A stretch of 44,236 nt of DNA from CAYJPA01 sp964371945. GTDB lineage: Bacteria > Chloroflexota > Chloroflexia > Thermomicrobiales > UBA6265. Both the position numbers and the translations under genes were made by a program. The DNA lies in assembly GCA_964371945.1 (NCBI GenBank), contig CAYJPA010000050.1, positions 1 to 44,236 of the forward strand, in the 5' to 3' direction. Positions 25,601 through 33,701 of the stretch are shown here, piece by piece. How positions within the stretch are numbered: the first letter of the stretch is position 1; each line of letters opens with the position of its first letter. The notes under the pieces are model-generated. The model saw nothing but the letters and a program-made list of their open reading frames with translations. It had not been told where the DNA came from and made no database searches.

Positions 25601-26870
25601 CCTGAAATTCCAGGTTTCTCAACTGCCGGGCTCGGTGTACCGTGCGACACTGCGGGTCTTCGTGCCGACCGGCTCGAACAACGGTGGACCGGACGGGCCA
25701 AAGGTCTACCGAACTTCGTCCAGTTGGAGCGAGCAATCCATGAACTGGGGAAATAAGCCGGCTCCAGCGGGTGTAGTTGTCGACGACGCGGGTGTCGTCA
25801 CCGCCGGAACATGGGTCCAGTACGACGTCACGGTGAAAGTCGGGCGTAACGGCAACTACGGCTTCATGTTGGTTTCAGGCTCAAACGATCAGATAGTCTT
25901 TTCGTCCAGATCCGGCGCAAATCCTCCCCAGCTCGTTGTTACAACCTTCCTGACTGGATCCGCATCCGTGGCGGAAGTTGCCGAGTCGACACCGACCGCA
26001 ACACCGACCGAGGCTCCTACTTCGACTCCGACGCCTGAGTCAACACCCACGCTGCCAATCGTTGAGGACTTCGAATCGGGCTCGCTCTCGGCATGGACAT
26101 CCGACGAGGGAATCCACGCATCCAATGCAATCGCTCACGGCGGAGCGTTTTCAGCAATTGCCAGAAGTGACGGAACAGAGAGCGTGAACGGCGTCCCGGG
26201 CTCTGCCTGGAGATCAATCGGAACGCCGGTCGATGAGCTTTACTCGAAATTCGCGGTATACGTCGATTCGACTGGACCGAAGAGCGTCGACCTCTTCGGA
26301 TTCCTCGACTCAGAGCAAAAGACGATGGTGACGCTCACCGTCGACACCGATGGCAACCTCTCGCTCCGCAATGAGCGAACCGGCGAGGTCATCGCGATCC
26401 ACGACATCGAGCTCAATAACTGGTTCGAGGTACAGGTGCATCTCGGCACACGCGGCGCAACGAGCATCGTTGAGCTGTGGGTGGACGGGAAGTCAGTTTA
26501 TAGCGGCAATCAGGACTTCGCCGAAAAGAAGGTTGCCGGCGTCCGCATCGGAGACCAACGCACAAATCGGACTTTTGTTGTCGCATTCGACGACATATGG
26601 CTTGACAGCTCGTGCATCGGCTCGTGTCCATCCGAGAGCCCAACGCCCGAATCGACAGCGACTCCGTCACCAACCGAACCAGCTCCGGAGCCAACGGAGG
26701 CCCCTTCGCCCGAGCCGACGGAGACGCCATCCGTTGAGCCGGCGATCGAACCAACTGATCCTGCGACACCGGAGCCAACGGCCTCGGCAACGGCAACGGC
26801 CTCGGCAACGGCAACCATGGAGCCGGAACCGACGCCTGAACCGGCTCCAACTGAAGAACCGGAAACCTGA
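22623..26870 (+). CDS. Secreted multidomain PQQ-type sugar dehydrogenase
   Basis: This 1415-aa secreted protein starts at ATG 22623, with AGGGGAA upstream. A signal segment (LLIAVMMLSITLALPSS) ends near residue 55. Next comes a beta-propeller of the PQQ glucose/sorbosone dehydrogenase family (about 60-425, NHNGGDLLFGKDGLLYISIG and GLRNPFRIALDPN). A PKD domain (about 430-515, YTWDFGDGSATATG) and a bacterial Ig-like part follow. Two DNRLRE/CBM96-like modules (about 710-855 and 955-1095) flank a fibronectin III domain (about 865-950). Then come a Pro/Thr linker, a LamG/concanavalin-like module (about 1130-1320) and a 90-residue Pro/Thr/Glu tail. No sortase motif or C-terminal anchor is present. 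I infer oxidation of a polymer-derived sugar outside the cell. Confidence 0.85.
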   Translation: MNIGRFIGAWLCAIQFRSKAVHCAHGVVRFESLLIAVMMLSITLALPSSTSASVPSGFTDTLIASVSAPTDIAFTSNGKLLATSQGGSLYLVTGGATTKILDLSSKTCTDFERGMLGVTADPSFTTNHFIYIFYTVEKNGGCSHNNANAAVNRVSRFEMSGSTVLAGSETVLVDNMPSPNGNHNGGDLLFGKDGLLYISIGDGGCDLTLTSNCGGANQNARKRNILTGKILRITRDGGIPASNPFQGSDSGRCNVTGRTTKTHCQETFVWGLRNPFRIALDPNSSGTKIYINDVGQNIWEEIDQAVAGSDYGWNVREGFCANGSASDCGSPPSGMRNPIFAYQHDGSGCNSITGGAFVPNGVWSSTYTGSYLYSDYVCGKIFRLKNGSSFSFASNLGPVTTLQFGPFGTSQALYYTSYSGQIRRISTNRFPVAVIKATPQSGLAPLTVKFDGSESTDPDNDPLTYTWDFGDGSATATGAKVEHTYTVNVLRTAKLTVTDGKTAAISTTIKIDVGNTPPEPSITSPLSTDLFTVGQAITLQGSATDAKDGTIPNSSLKWEVMLHHDSHEHPLLTATGNNLHFAGPAPEDLLAASNSYLVINLTATDSSGLSKTVSQTMQPKKVDVLVDSSPTGLNVLIEGIVHVTPATVETWAGNILDLSAPDQILPSGEPVAWDSWSVNGGQAFQFSTPNEDSTVTAIYELVTGPAFAPTADARVRESEPAKIEGTATGLTTKGGNSDFESFIRFETSGISGPVISATLYLFAYDGTSDGPAIYKTSSSWSESGLKWSNKPNSSGGALDDAGAIPAQTWFTLDVTRAITGNGKFNFLLRSTSTDAMSAYSREAGSRQPRLVVVTAGGAGDTVAPSIPTGLSGDAPTSSRIDLVWSASTDNVAVTGYDIFRNGILLTSTGTSSYSDLNVSPNKGYQYQIRARDGAGNVSPFTSIVAINTPAPTRTLVFPAIGDTYVSESSPATSYGRSSVLKVEGGSDPDLIAYLKFQVSQLPGSVYRATLRVFVPTGSNNGGPDGPKVYRTSSSWSEQSMNWGNKPAPAGVVVDDAGVVTAGTWVQYDVTVKVGRNGNYGFMLVSGSNDQIVFSSRSGANPPQLVVTTFLTGSASVAEVAESTPTATPTEAPTSTPTPESTPTLPIVEDFESGSLSAWTSDEGIHASNAIAHGGAFSAIARSDGTESVNGVPGSAWRSIGTPVDELYSKFAVYVDSTGPKSVDLFGFLDSEQKTMVTLTVDTDGNLSLRNERTGEVIAIHDIELNNWFEVQVHLGTRGATSIVELWVDGKSVYSGNQDFAEKKVAGVRIGDQRTNRTFVVAFDDIWLDSSCIGSCPSESPTPESTATPSPTEPAPEPTEAPSPEPTETPSVEPAIEPTDPATPEPTASATATASATATMEPEPTPEPAPTEEPET

Positions 26871-26943
26871 GCTCGTTCAGATCAAGCTCTTGGAGTCGCA
26901 TTTGGGCGCTCGGCCCGAGTCTTCAATGAGGTGGGGATATTCC

Positions 26944-28773
26944 GTGTCTGATCAGGAATCGACCGAACTACTCCCTCGGTGGGATTTGACCCCGTTTTTC
27001 CCGTCGCTCGAATCGGGCGAGTTTCAACAGGCGTTCGATCATGCATGCCGGCTCATCGATGAAGCGGTTTCGACCTTCGATCGCCTCGAAATTAGTGAGT
27101 CCTCCGGAGGCGCGCTCGAACCAGCCGTCGCCGCGGATTCGTTCGATGACGTTGTCGCCATCCTCACGGACCTCCAGGAAGAGCTGGAAACGCTCTTCTC
27201 ATATCTCTACGCGGTCTTCACTGCTGACACAACTAATGAAGCTCCACAGACGCGGTTGAGCGAGCTCGAACAACGAGTCGTTGCGCTGGCAAAACTCGAC
27301 CCCAGATTGACCGCCTGGTTGGGCGCGCAGGATACGGAAGCGCTGCTCGCGGCGTCGAAGGCCGCCCGGGATCACGAATACCTGATCCAGCGCGCTCGGA
27401 GCAAAGCCCAGCACTTGATGTCACCGGCTGAGGAATCCCTTGCCGCGGAGCTTCGCGTTTCGAGCGGCAGCGCCTGGGAAAAGCTGCGAGAGAACGTCGC
27501 GTCGCAAATCTCAGTTGAGATCGAGATCGATGGCGAGCTAATAGCGATGTCGATGCCGGAGCTCCGGCTTCTCGCGCTCGACCCCCGGCGAGACGTGCGC
27601 GAGCTCGCGTATCAGATCGAGCTCAAAGCATGGGCGGCTAATGCCGTTCCGATTGCTGCCGCGCTCAACGGCATCAAAGGCGAATCGCTGGCGCTGACCG
27701 CGCGCCGAAAATGGCGAACGCCGCTCGATCTGGCGCTGTTCGAGAATGCAATCGATCAGGAATCGTTCGCGGCGATGATGTCGGCGGCGCGCGAGTCATT
27801 CGCCGAAGGCAGAGCTTATCTCAAGGCAAAGGCAAGGTTGCTCGGCCTGGATCGACTCGCCTGGTTCGACCTCTATGCGCCGCTGGAGAGCTCTTCGCCG
27901 GAATGGACGTTCTCTCGCTGCGAATCGACGATCACAGACACATTCTCGGCTTTTTCTCCACGACTCGGCGCTCTTGCCCGAACCGCATTCAATGAGCGCT
28001 GGATCGATGCGCCGGCGCGGCCCGGCAAAACGGATGGCGCCTACTGCACCAACATGCAACCGGGCATCTCCCGCATCCTCATGAACTTTGTGCCGTCCTA
28101 CCCCGGCTTGGCAACGCTCGCCCATGAGCTCGGCCACGCGTACCACAATGTCGCGCTCGAGGCGCGGCCGGCGTTGCAGCGGGAATCGCCGTCGACCCTG
28201 GCGGAAACGGCGAGCATCTTCTGCGAAACACTGGTTCGCCACGCCGCACTGGCAGAGGCAGACGAGCGCGGGGAGTTGGCAATCCTGGAAGGGTCACTCC
28301 AGGATGCGATCGGTGTGACCATCGAGGTGACCAGCCGATTCCTCTTCGAACAGAATGTCTACGAGGCTCGTGCCGACCACGACGTGCCGGCGTCTGTTTT
28401 GTGCGAGCTAATGAGCAATGCGCAGCTTCAAACCTATGGGGACGGTCTGGATCCAGAAAAACTCCACCCATTCATGTGGGCTGCCAAGGGCCACTACTAC
28501 AGCGTCGACCATGCGTATTACAACTTCCCGTATATGTTCGGGTTGCTCTTTGGGCTCGGGTTGTACCGGAACTTCCAGGACGAACCGGCGGGCTTCTCGG
28601 CGCGTTATGACGAGTTGCTCTCTTCAACCGGCCGCGCGGACGCATCCGAGCTCGCCGCAACGTTCGGCCTCGATCTGCATTCGATCGATTTTTGGCGTTC
28701 GAGCTTGGATGTTGTCCGGGCGGACATCAACCGTTTCGTCGAGCTGGCCGAAAAGTACGCACCCACGCCGTAA
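26944..28773 (+). CDS. M3-family oligoendopeptidase F
   Basis: This 609-aa zinc metallopeptidase is of family M3 (PepF type), which cleaves short peptides in the cytosol. The zinc motif is HELGH (H394, E395, H398) within LATLAHELGHAYHN, with the third ligand E421 in STLAETASIFCE. The C-terminal active-site segment KGHYYSVDHAYYNFPYMFG is also conserved. I chose GTG 26944 (MSDQESTELL) because GAGGTGGGG lies eight bases before it. The ATG at 26926 lacks such a site. It follows the sugar dehydrogenase gene by 73 bp and is closed by a palindromic terminator. Confidence 0.93.
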   Translation: MSDQESTELLPRWDLTPFFPSLESGEFQQAFDHACRLIDEAVSTFDRLEISESSGGALEPAVAADSFDDVVAILTDLQEELETLFSYLYAVFTADTTNEAPQTRLSELEQRVVALAKLDPRLTAWLGAQDTEALLAASKAARDHEYLIQRARSKAQHLMSPAEESLAAELRVSSGSAWEKLRENVASQISVEIEIDGELIAMSMPELRLLALDPRRDVRELAYQIELKAWAANAVPIAAALNGIKGESLALTARRKWRTPLDLALFENAIDQESFAAMMSAARESFAEGRAYLKAKARLLGLDRLAWFDLYAPLESSSPEWTFSRCESTITDTFSAFSPRLGALARTAFNERWIDAPARPGKTDGAYCTNMQPGISRILMNFVPSYPGLATLAHELGHAYHNVALEARPALQRESPSTLAETASIFCETLVRHAALAEADERGELAILEGSLQDAIGVTIEVTSRFLFEQNVYEARADHDVPASVLCELMSNAQLQTYGDGLDPEKLHPFMWAAKGHYYSVDHAYYNFPYMFGLLFGLGLYRNFQDEPAGFSARYDELLSSTGRADASELAATFGLDLHSIDFWRSSLDVVRADINRFVELAEKYAPTP

Positions 28774-28778
28774 CGACT

Positions 28779-28803
28779 GATCTAGCAGACTGCTAGATCT
28801 TTT
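28779..28803 (+). terminator. Intrinsic terminator after oligoendopeptidase
   Basis: Arms GATCTAGCAG and CTGCTAGATC form a perfect 10-bp stem around a single A, followed by TTTT on the plus strand. The right arm contains the stop codon of the convergent ydcF-like gene. Confidence 0.75.
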
Positions 28804-29503
28804 CGTCGAGGATGAACTTGATCGTGGCTCCGGCTTCGCGGACGACATAGTCGAATTCGTTCCACGAATTAGGGTGGATCGGACTGTCGCTGGCGGCAAC
28901 ACCGACCGGCGAAAGTCCGAGCTCCCTTGCCATCAACTTCAAACGAAAGAGATGAAACCCGTCGCTGACGATCAGCACGCGTTTCAGTCCCGCGGCCTTT
29001 AGCACGGTCGCGGCCCCCGTCATGCTCTGCCAGGAATTGCGTCCCTGATCCTCCATCAGAAATGCCGGCTCCGGCACGCCATGGTCCACCAGGTAGTTCT
29101 TGCTCGATTCCGCCTCGGTGTAGACATCGCCTTCCATTTTGCCGCCCGTGACGACGATATAGCGGGCGTAGCCCGATTCGTAAGCCTTCAGCGCCTCATC
29201 GAGCCGCGCCTTCAAATCCGGCGAAGGAACGCCGTTGTACTGCGCGGTGCCGAGCACCACGATCGCGTCGACGGAAGCGGATTCGTCTGAGCGTGCCTGT
29301 AGGTAGATAGCGGCGATCAGCGAGCCGAGGAGCAAGCCCACGGCAAGGAGCCCGGTGAGTCCAACGATGATCGACCACCGCCAGAGCTCAGCCCATCCTT
29401 CGCGGCGAAACTTCCTGCCCTTCGGTTTTGGTTCCAGCGATTGCGTTTTTGCCGCTGATTGAGCCGAGAGCGGAATTGGGGAGGTCCCGTCTTTTGGTGT
29501 CAT
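28793..29503 (-). CDS. YdcF/SanA-type membrane protein (DUF218)
   Basis: This 236-aa protein has one N-terminal membrane helix (WSIIVGLTGLLAVGLLLGSLI, about 42-62) followed by an extracytoplasmic DUF218 domain. Family blocks are DAIVVLGTAQYNGVPSPDLKARLDEAL, YIVVTGGK, EAESSKNYLVDHGVP, SWQSMTGAATVLK and VLIVSDGFHLFRLKLMA. The group includes SanA and YdcF, linked to envelope integrity; the biochemical role is not settled. I chose ATG 29503 (MTPKDG); an ATG at 29539 is also in frame. It follows the ureohydrolase gene by 39 bp on the same strand. Its last codons lie inside the shared terminator palindrome. Confidence 0.85.
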   Translation of the reverse strand: MTPKDGTSPIPLSAQSAAKTQSLEPKPKGRKFRREGWAELWRWSIIVGLTGLLAVGLLLGSLIAAIYLQARSDESASVDAIVVLGTAQYNGVPSPDLKARLDEALKAYESGYARYIVVTGGKMEGDVYTEAESSKNYLVDHGVPEPAFLMEDQGRNSWQSMTGAATVLKAAGLKRVLIVSDGFHLFRLKLMARELGLSPVGVAASDSPIHPNSWNEFDYVVREAGATIKFILDEKI

Positions 29504-29542
29504 GGCGCGATAATGACACTCCCCCAATGCGCGCGGCAAGCA

Positions 29543-30691
29543 CTACGGCAGAGGAGAATCCGATTCCCCCGGCGCAATTTCCTCTTCGCCTTTGACCAGA
29601 ACGTTTTTGCCCAGCTTCCCGGCCAGAACGAGCGTGCCGAGCACGTCGTTGATCACCCTCACGCCGAGAACGGAGGTGATCTCGCCGGCATCATACGGGG
29701 GCGAAACTTCGACCAGCTCCATTCCGGCAAGGCCCTCGCGAGTCACGATGTGAAGGATCCGGAGCGCCTCGCGCGGCGTCAGGCCACCGGCCTCCGGCGT
29801 GCCTGTACCCGGCGCGTAGGCTGGATCGACCGAATCGATATCGAACGACAAGAACACCGCCTTGGCGTCTTTCCAGGCGATCTCGAGCGCCATCTCCGCG
29901 ATTCGTTCCAGCCCGTAGCGCTCGATATCGGTGATCGTGATCGATGTCGCGCCGCGCTCCCTGGCGACCTTCACGCCAGGCCGCGAACCGGTCCACCCGC
30001 CAATTCCGATCTGCACGAGGTTTGTCGCGGGCGCGTTCGGGATGTTCGTCGCATGAAAAAAGGGCGTGCCGTGCATGCGCTCGTCGAGATTGAATTCGGA
30101 CATATCGGTATGACGATCGAAATGAATGATGCCGATGTTGCCATCGATATAAGGCGAGAGCCCACGCACGTCCGGGTAGCCGATCGAGTGGTCACCACCG
30201 AGGATCACTGGAAAGACGCCGCGCTCATGGATGTATGCGACGGCTTTGTCGATCTGATCGAAGCTCTTCTCAATATTGGCCGGTATCACGCTGACGTCGC
30301 CGGCATCGACCAGATCAAGCGATTCGATCAGATCGACACCCATCTCGTAGTTGTACCCACTGCCGAGTGACGAGACGGAACGCATCGCCGCGGGACCCCA
30401 ACGCGTGCCAGAGCGGAAGGTCGTTCCGGTATCGAGCGGTACCCCGAGCACGGCCACATCCTGGCCGCCGAGCTCCCGCATATCTTCGAAGTATGGTGAC
30501 GACATGTAAGTGCCCGAGTTCGAGAAGCGCCAGCGGCCGCGATTGAAGAGCGGAATCGTGCGATCTCGAACGCTCTCCGCGGACGGCAGCCCGTAGGCGA
30601 GCTCCTGCTCCTTTCGCTCCTTGGATTTTTCCGAAGGCAGCTCTGCCTCGCGGTTGAGCATTCGAGTGCCGTGCAGCAGATCGCGATCCAT
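29543..30691 (-). CDS. Ureohydrolase, guanidine hydrolase-like
   Basis: This 382-aa enzyme is of the arginase/agmatinase superfamily, which hydrolyses guanidino groups to urea with a two-metal centre. All six metal ligands are visible: H168 (GGDHS), D192, H194 and D196 (FDRHTD), and D284 and D286 (FDIDSVD). It differs from agmatinases in FDRHTD rather than FDAHTD, in the block IPANIEKSFDQIDKA, and in a 60-residue N-terminal extension. These features match, from memory, the cyanobacterial Sll1077/GdmH nickel-dependent guanidine hydrolases. A strong GAGGAGG precedes ATG 30691. It lies 14 bp after an acyl-CoA synthetase gene. No nickel chaperone gene is near, so the substrate remains an inference. 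Confidence 0.82.
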   Translation of the reverse strand: MDRDLLHGTRMLNREAELPSEKSKERKEQELAYGLPSAESVRDRTIPLFNRGRWRFSNSGTYMSSPYFEDMRELGGQDVAVLGVPLDTGTTFRSGTRWGPAAMRSVSSLGSGYNYEMGVDLIESLDLVDAGDVSVIPANIEKSFDQIDKAVAYIHERGVFPVILGGDHSIGYPDVRGLSPYIDGNIGIIHFDRHTDMSEFNLDERMHGTPFFHATNIPNAPATNLVQIGIGGWTGSRPGVKVARERGATSITITDIERYGLERIAEMALEIAWKDAKAVFLSFDIDSVDPAYAPGTGTPEAGGLTPREALRILHIVTREGLAGMELVEVSPPYDAGEITSVLGVRVINDVLGTLVLAGKLGKNVLVKGEEEIAPGESDSPLP

Positions 30692-30705
30692 GCGGACCTC
30701 CTCGC

Positions 30706-32691
30706 CTATTGAGTTTTCGCCTTGTCGGAGTCTCGCACCGTTGCGATCTCCTCCACCGCCCGTGGGTTTTCCAGCGCGGTGATGTCCCCTGCCGGCAATC
30801 CGAGATAGGTCGCTCGAATCACCCGCCGCATGATCTTCGCGTTACGGGTTTTGGGCAGATCGCGCACAAAGTGCACTTTCTGGGGCCTCAAGGACGATCC
30901 AAGTTGCTTCGCGATCGTTTGGCGAACCGCTTCCGCCAAATCGCTGGTCGGCTCGTGATCCGGGCGTAGCACGCAAAAAACGTAGACAGCCTCGCCCTTG
31001 AGCTCGTGCGGCACTCCGATCGCGGCGGCCTCTTGCACGGCCGGATGCGCGACCGCGGCCGATTCAACTTCGGCTGGTCCTATCCGCTTCCCCGCGACTT
31101 TCAGCGTATCGTCGGAGCGGCCGCGGATGAACCAGAATCCGTCATCGTCGATCTCCGCCCAGTCGCCGTGGACCCAGGTATCGGGAAAGCGCGACCAGTA
31201 GGTGTCGAGATAGCGATCCGGATCCTGCCAGAAGCCATGGGTCATGCCGACCCACGGCTGACGTACCACCAATTCGCCGACCGCGCCGCGGATGGGATTT
31301 CCCGCGTCGTCGAGCACATCGGCATCCATGCCGACCACCGGCCCCGAGAAGGCACATGGTTTCTGTGAAGCGATTGTGTAACAGCCGACGATGCCGCCGC
31401 CGGTTTCAGTGCCGCCGGAGTAGTTGATGATCGGACACCTCCCGCCGCCGATCTCATCGAAATACCAGCGCCACGGTCCGGGGTTCCAGGTTTCGCCGGT
31501 CGAGCCCAGCACTCGCAATGCCGAGAGATCGTGCGCATTCACCCATTCAACACCCCTGGACATGAGCGCTCGAACGGCAGTCGGAGCCACTCCGAGCACA
31601 GTCACGCCGTGGTCCTCGACGAGTTGCCAGAGCCTGTCGGGCTCCGGGTAGTCGGGCGTGCCCTCATAGATCATCAAGGTCGCATTGAGCATCAGTCCGC
31701 CGGCGATCGCCCACGGACCCATCATCCAGCCGAGATCGGTCAGCCAGAAGAGCACGTCGTCGCCCTGAAGATCGAAGCAGTAAGCGAGATCGTGCGCGGC
31801 TTTGATTGGGAAGCCGGCATGAACGTGGACCGCTCCTTTCGGCCGGCCGGTGGTGCCGGAGGTGTAGATCACCATGAAGGGATCGTTGGCCGCCGTCTTG
31901 ACGGTCTCAAAGGTGCGAGACTGCTCGGCGATCGCCTCGTGCCACCAGACATCCCGGCCTTCTGTCCAGTTGACGTCACAGCCTGACCGCTTCCGCACAA
32001 GACAGGACTTGACCGATGGCGCCGATGCGATGGCGGCGTCGGCAACTTGCTTCATCGGCACCAATTTGCCTCGCCGTGGAAACGCATCGGCGGTGATGAG
32101 CACTGTCGCTTCGCAATCGCGGAGCCGCGACGCGACTGCCTCTTCCCCGTACCCGGAGAACATCGGGATGTAGATCGCGCCGATCTTCCCGCACGCGAGT
32201 GTCGCGATCACCGTCTCCGGCAGCATCGGCAGAAAGATTCCGACCCGATCGCCCTTCGTGACCCCGAGCTCCACCAGGGCGTTCGCGAGGCGGTTGGTTT
32301 CGACAAAGAGATCCCAATAACTCAGCTTCCGGACGGACCCATCGTCGCCTTCGAAGATGATCGCGAGCTGGTTCCTGCGCGCCCCAGTCGCCTGCCGGTC
32401 GATCGCGTTCGCCACATAATTAAAACCGCCGCCCGTAAACCATTCGATCCACGGCGCGCCATTTGAAAGATCGGCAACGTGCTCATATGGCGCCTGCCAG
32501 GCGAGATCGAGGTCTTTGACCACTGCATCCCAATACCGTCCGATGTCGGCCGCCGCCCAGGCGAGGTGCTGATCCAGCGTTTCGTTGCCCTGATCGCGCA
32601 TGAACCGCAGGAGTCTGCTTCGCCGCAGGTAGTGGTCGGACGGCTCCCAGACGATCTCGTCGTCAGCGCCGGCATTGATTGGTTCGGACAT
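30706..32691 (-). CDS. Acetyl-CoA synthetase-like AMP-forming ligase
   Basis: This 661-aa AMP-forming acyl-CoA synthetase joins a short carboxylic acid to CoA at the cost of ATP to AMP. The phosphate-binding loop is YTSGTTGRPKGAVH (about 276-289 from this start), later motifs are YSGGTETGG and VHGDWAEIDDDGFWFIRGRSDD, and the catalytic lysine lies in PKTRNAKIMRR. The length and the N-terminal ACAS-like part (YWDAVVKDLDLAWQAPYE) are typical of acetyl/propionyl-CoA synthetases. I chose ATG 32691 with AGAGGA upstream; ATG 32715 lacks one. It is the first gene of a minus-strand unit with the guanidine hydrolase-like gene. The acid used is not known. Confidence 0.9.
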   Translation of the reverse strand: MSEPINAGADDEIVWEPSDHYLRRSRLLRFMRDQGNETLDQHLAWAAADIGRYWDAVVKDLDLAWQAPYEHVADLSNGAPWIEWFTGGGFNYVANAIDRQATGARRNQLAIIFEGDDGSVRKLSYWDLFVETNRLANALVELGVTKGDRVGIFLPMLPETVIATLACGKIGAIYIPMFSGYGEEAVASRLRDCEATVLITADAFPRRGKLVPMKQVADAAIASAPSVKSCLVRKRSGCDVNWTEGRDVWWHEAIAEQSRTFETVKTAANDPFMVIYTSGTTGRPKGAVHVHAGFPIKAAHDLAYCFDLQGDDVLFWLTDLGWMMGPWAIAGGLMLNATLMIYEGTPDYPEPDRLWQLVEDHGVTVLGVAPTAVRALMSRGVEWVNAHDLSALRVLGSTGETWNPGPWRWYFDEIGGGRCPIINYSGGTETGGGIVGCYTIASQKPCAFSGPVVGMDADVLDDAGNPIRGAVGELVVRQPWVGMTHGFWQDPDRYLDTYWSRFPDTWVHGDWAEIDDDGFWFIRGRSDDTLKVAGKRIGPAEVESAAVAHPAVQEAAAIGVPHELKGEAVYVFCVLRPDHEPTSDLAEAVRQTIAKQLGSSLRPQKVHFVRDLPKTRNAKIMRRVIRATYLGLPAGDITALENPRAVEEIATVRDSDKAKTQ

Positions 32692-32831
32692 CGAATCGAT
32701 TTCCTCTTTCCGCATTGCCGCATCTGTACAGGCCTCGTGGATTGTTGCCGCGCGGAGTCGGGCCGGTCAAGCAGATTGCTCTGGTCTTGAGTCAGTCGTG
32801 TGTCACAATCACCTGAAATCGGAAGGAAACC

Positions 32832-33698
32832 GTGATGCCGAACTGGAAATTCTGGGAGAAGCCACAAACGGAATCGCCGATTGCGGTCAATAAACCAGTA
32901 CCTCGAACACGCTTTGGCATTCAACCCCGCACGGATATGCCTGGTTTCGGCAAAGCAATTGATCCCAACATGTCGGATCAATTCGCCAAACTGCGACGCC
33001 GCCGCGAAACCGTGCTTTTCGACGTCGAACAGGCTGAGCTGGCGAACGCACCGGAAAACCCGTGGCAAGAGCGAATCAAGTTGCTCGACGAAGCGCTCAT
33101 TGCGGTGCGCGCTGAATTCGAACGAGCGAATTCGGTCGTTGAGTTGCCGGGCACCGCGTTCCCGGCCATGTCGGTCGAGGCAATTTCAGCAACAGACGGC
33201 CCCCCGCCTAGCGTCTCCTTCCGTGTCGGGCTCGAGGAGTTTCGATATGAGGAGGAACAGGATTGGGCAGAGCGCGGTTTTCAACTTGCTCGCGGCGAGT
33301 TGCAGCTCGTCTCCGGCGATCCGTCCCACCTTCTCGGCGCTGAAGCTGCAACCGAGCAATTCGAAGCCCGTCTCGAACAATTGACGGCGAGCCTCTTCGT
33401 CTTCGCCTCCGACATTCGCGACCGCTCCCTTGAGGGTCAAACGTTGACGGAGCATGTTACGGTCGCCGACCTGGCAACACCTGACACCGAGCACGGCGGC
33501 TGGCGCGACTGGAAGGGTCATTCCCCGGCGAAAGCACGGCAAGAGGCACGCCTGCACGAGCTTCATGCTGAAGAGCAACGACTGCTGGAAAGCCGCGCAC
33601 GTGAGTTGGAAGATTTGGCAAAATGGGAAAATCGGTTGCCGATCGCGCGACGGCGTCTCACGGACGTCGATGCCGAGATCGCTGCACTCGGAGGATGA
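32832..33698 (+). CDS. Hypothetical coiled-coil protein, 288 aa
   Basis: I do not recognise this 288-aa soluble protein. A polar N-terminus (NWKFWEKPQTES) leads into two heptad-like helical parts: FAKLRRRRETVLFDVEQAE (about 51-69), and a long charged helix near the C-terminus (about 235-285, RQEARLHELHAEEQRLLESR). A middle part FRVGLEEFRYEEEQDWAERG is more globular. The start is GTG 32832 or the next codon, ATG 32835, with GGAAGGAAA upstream. The stop overlaps the ribosome site of the following membrane protein gene (GGATGAGCA), so the two form a translationally linked pair. Confidence 0.65.
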   Translation: MMPNWKFWEKPQTESPIAVNKPVPRTRFGIQPRTDMPGFGKAIDPNMSDQFAKLRRRRETVLFDVEQAELANAPENPWQERIKLLDEALIAVRAEFERANSVVELPGTAFPAMSVEAISATDGPPPSVSFRVGLEEFRYEEEQDWAERGFQLARGELQLVSGDPSHLLGAEAATEQFEARLEQLTASLFVFASDIRDRSLEGQTLTEHVTVADLATPDTEHGGWRDWKGHSPAKARQEARLHELHAEEQRLLESRARELEDLAKWENRLPIARRRLTDVDAEIAALGG

Positions 33699-33701
33699 GC
33701 A

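Noticed and set aside
26350..26943. Long N-terminal part of the oligoendopeptidase frame
   Set aside because: It overlaps the sugar dehydrogenase coding end in another frame and is rich in Arg/Pro/Gln shadow sequence; the M3 family starts near LPRWDLTPFF.
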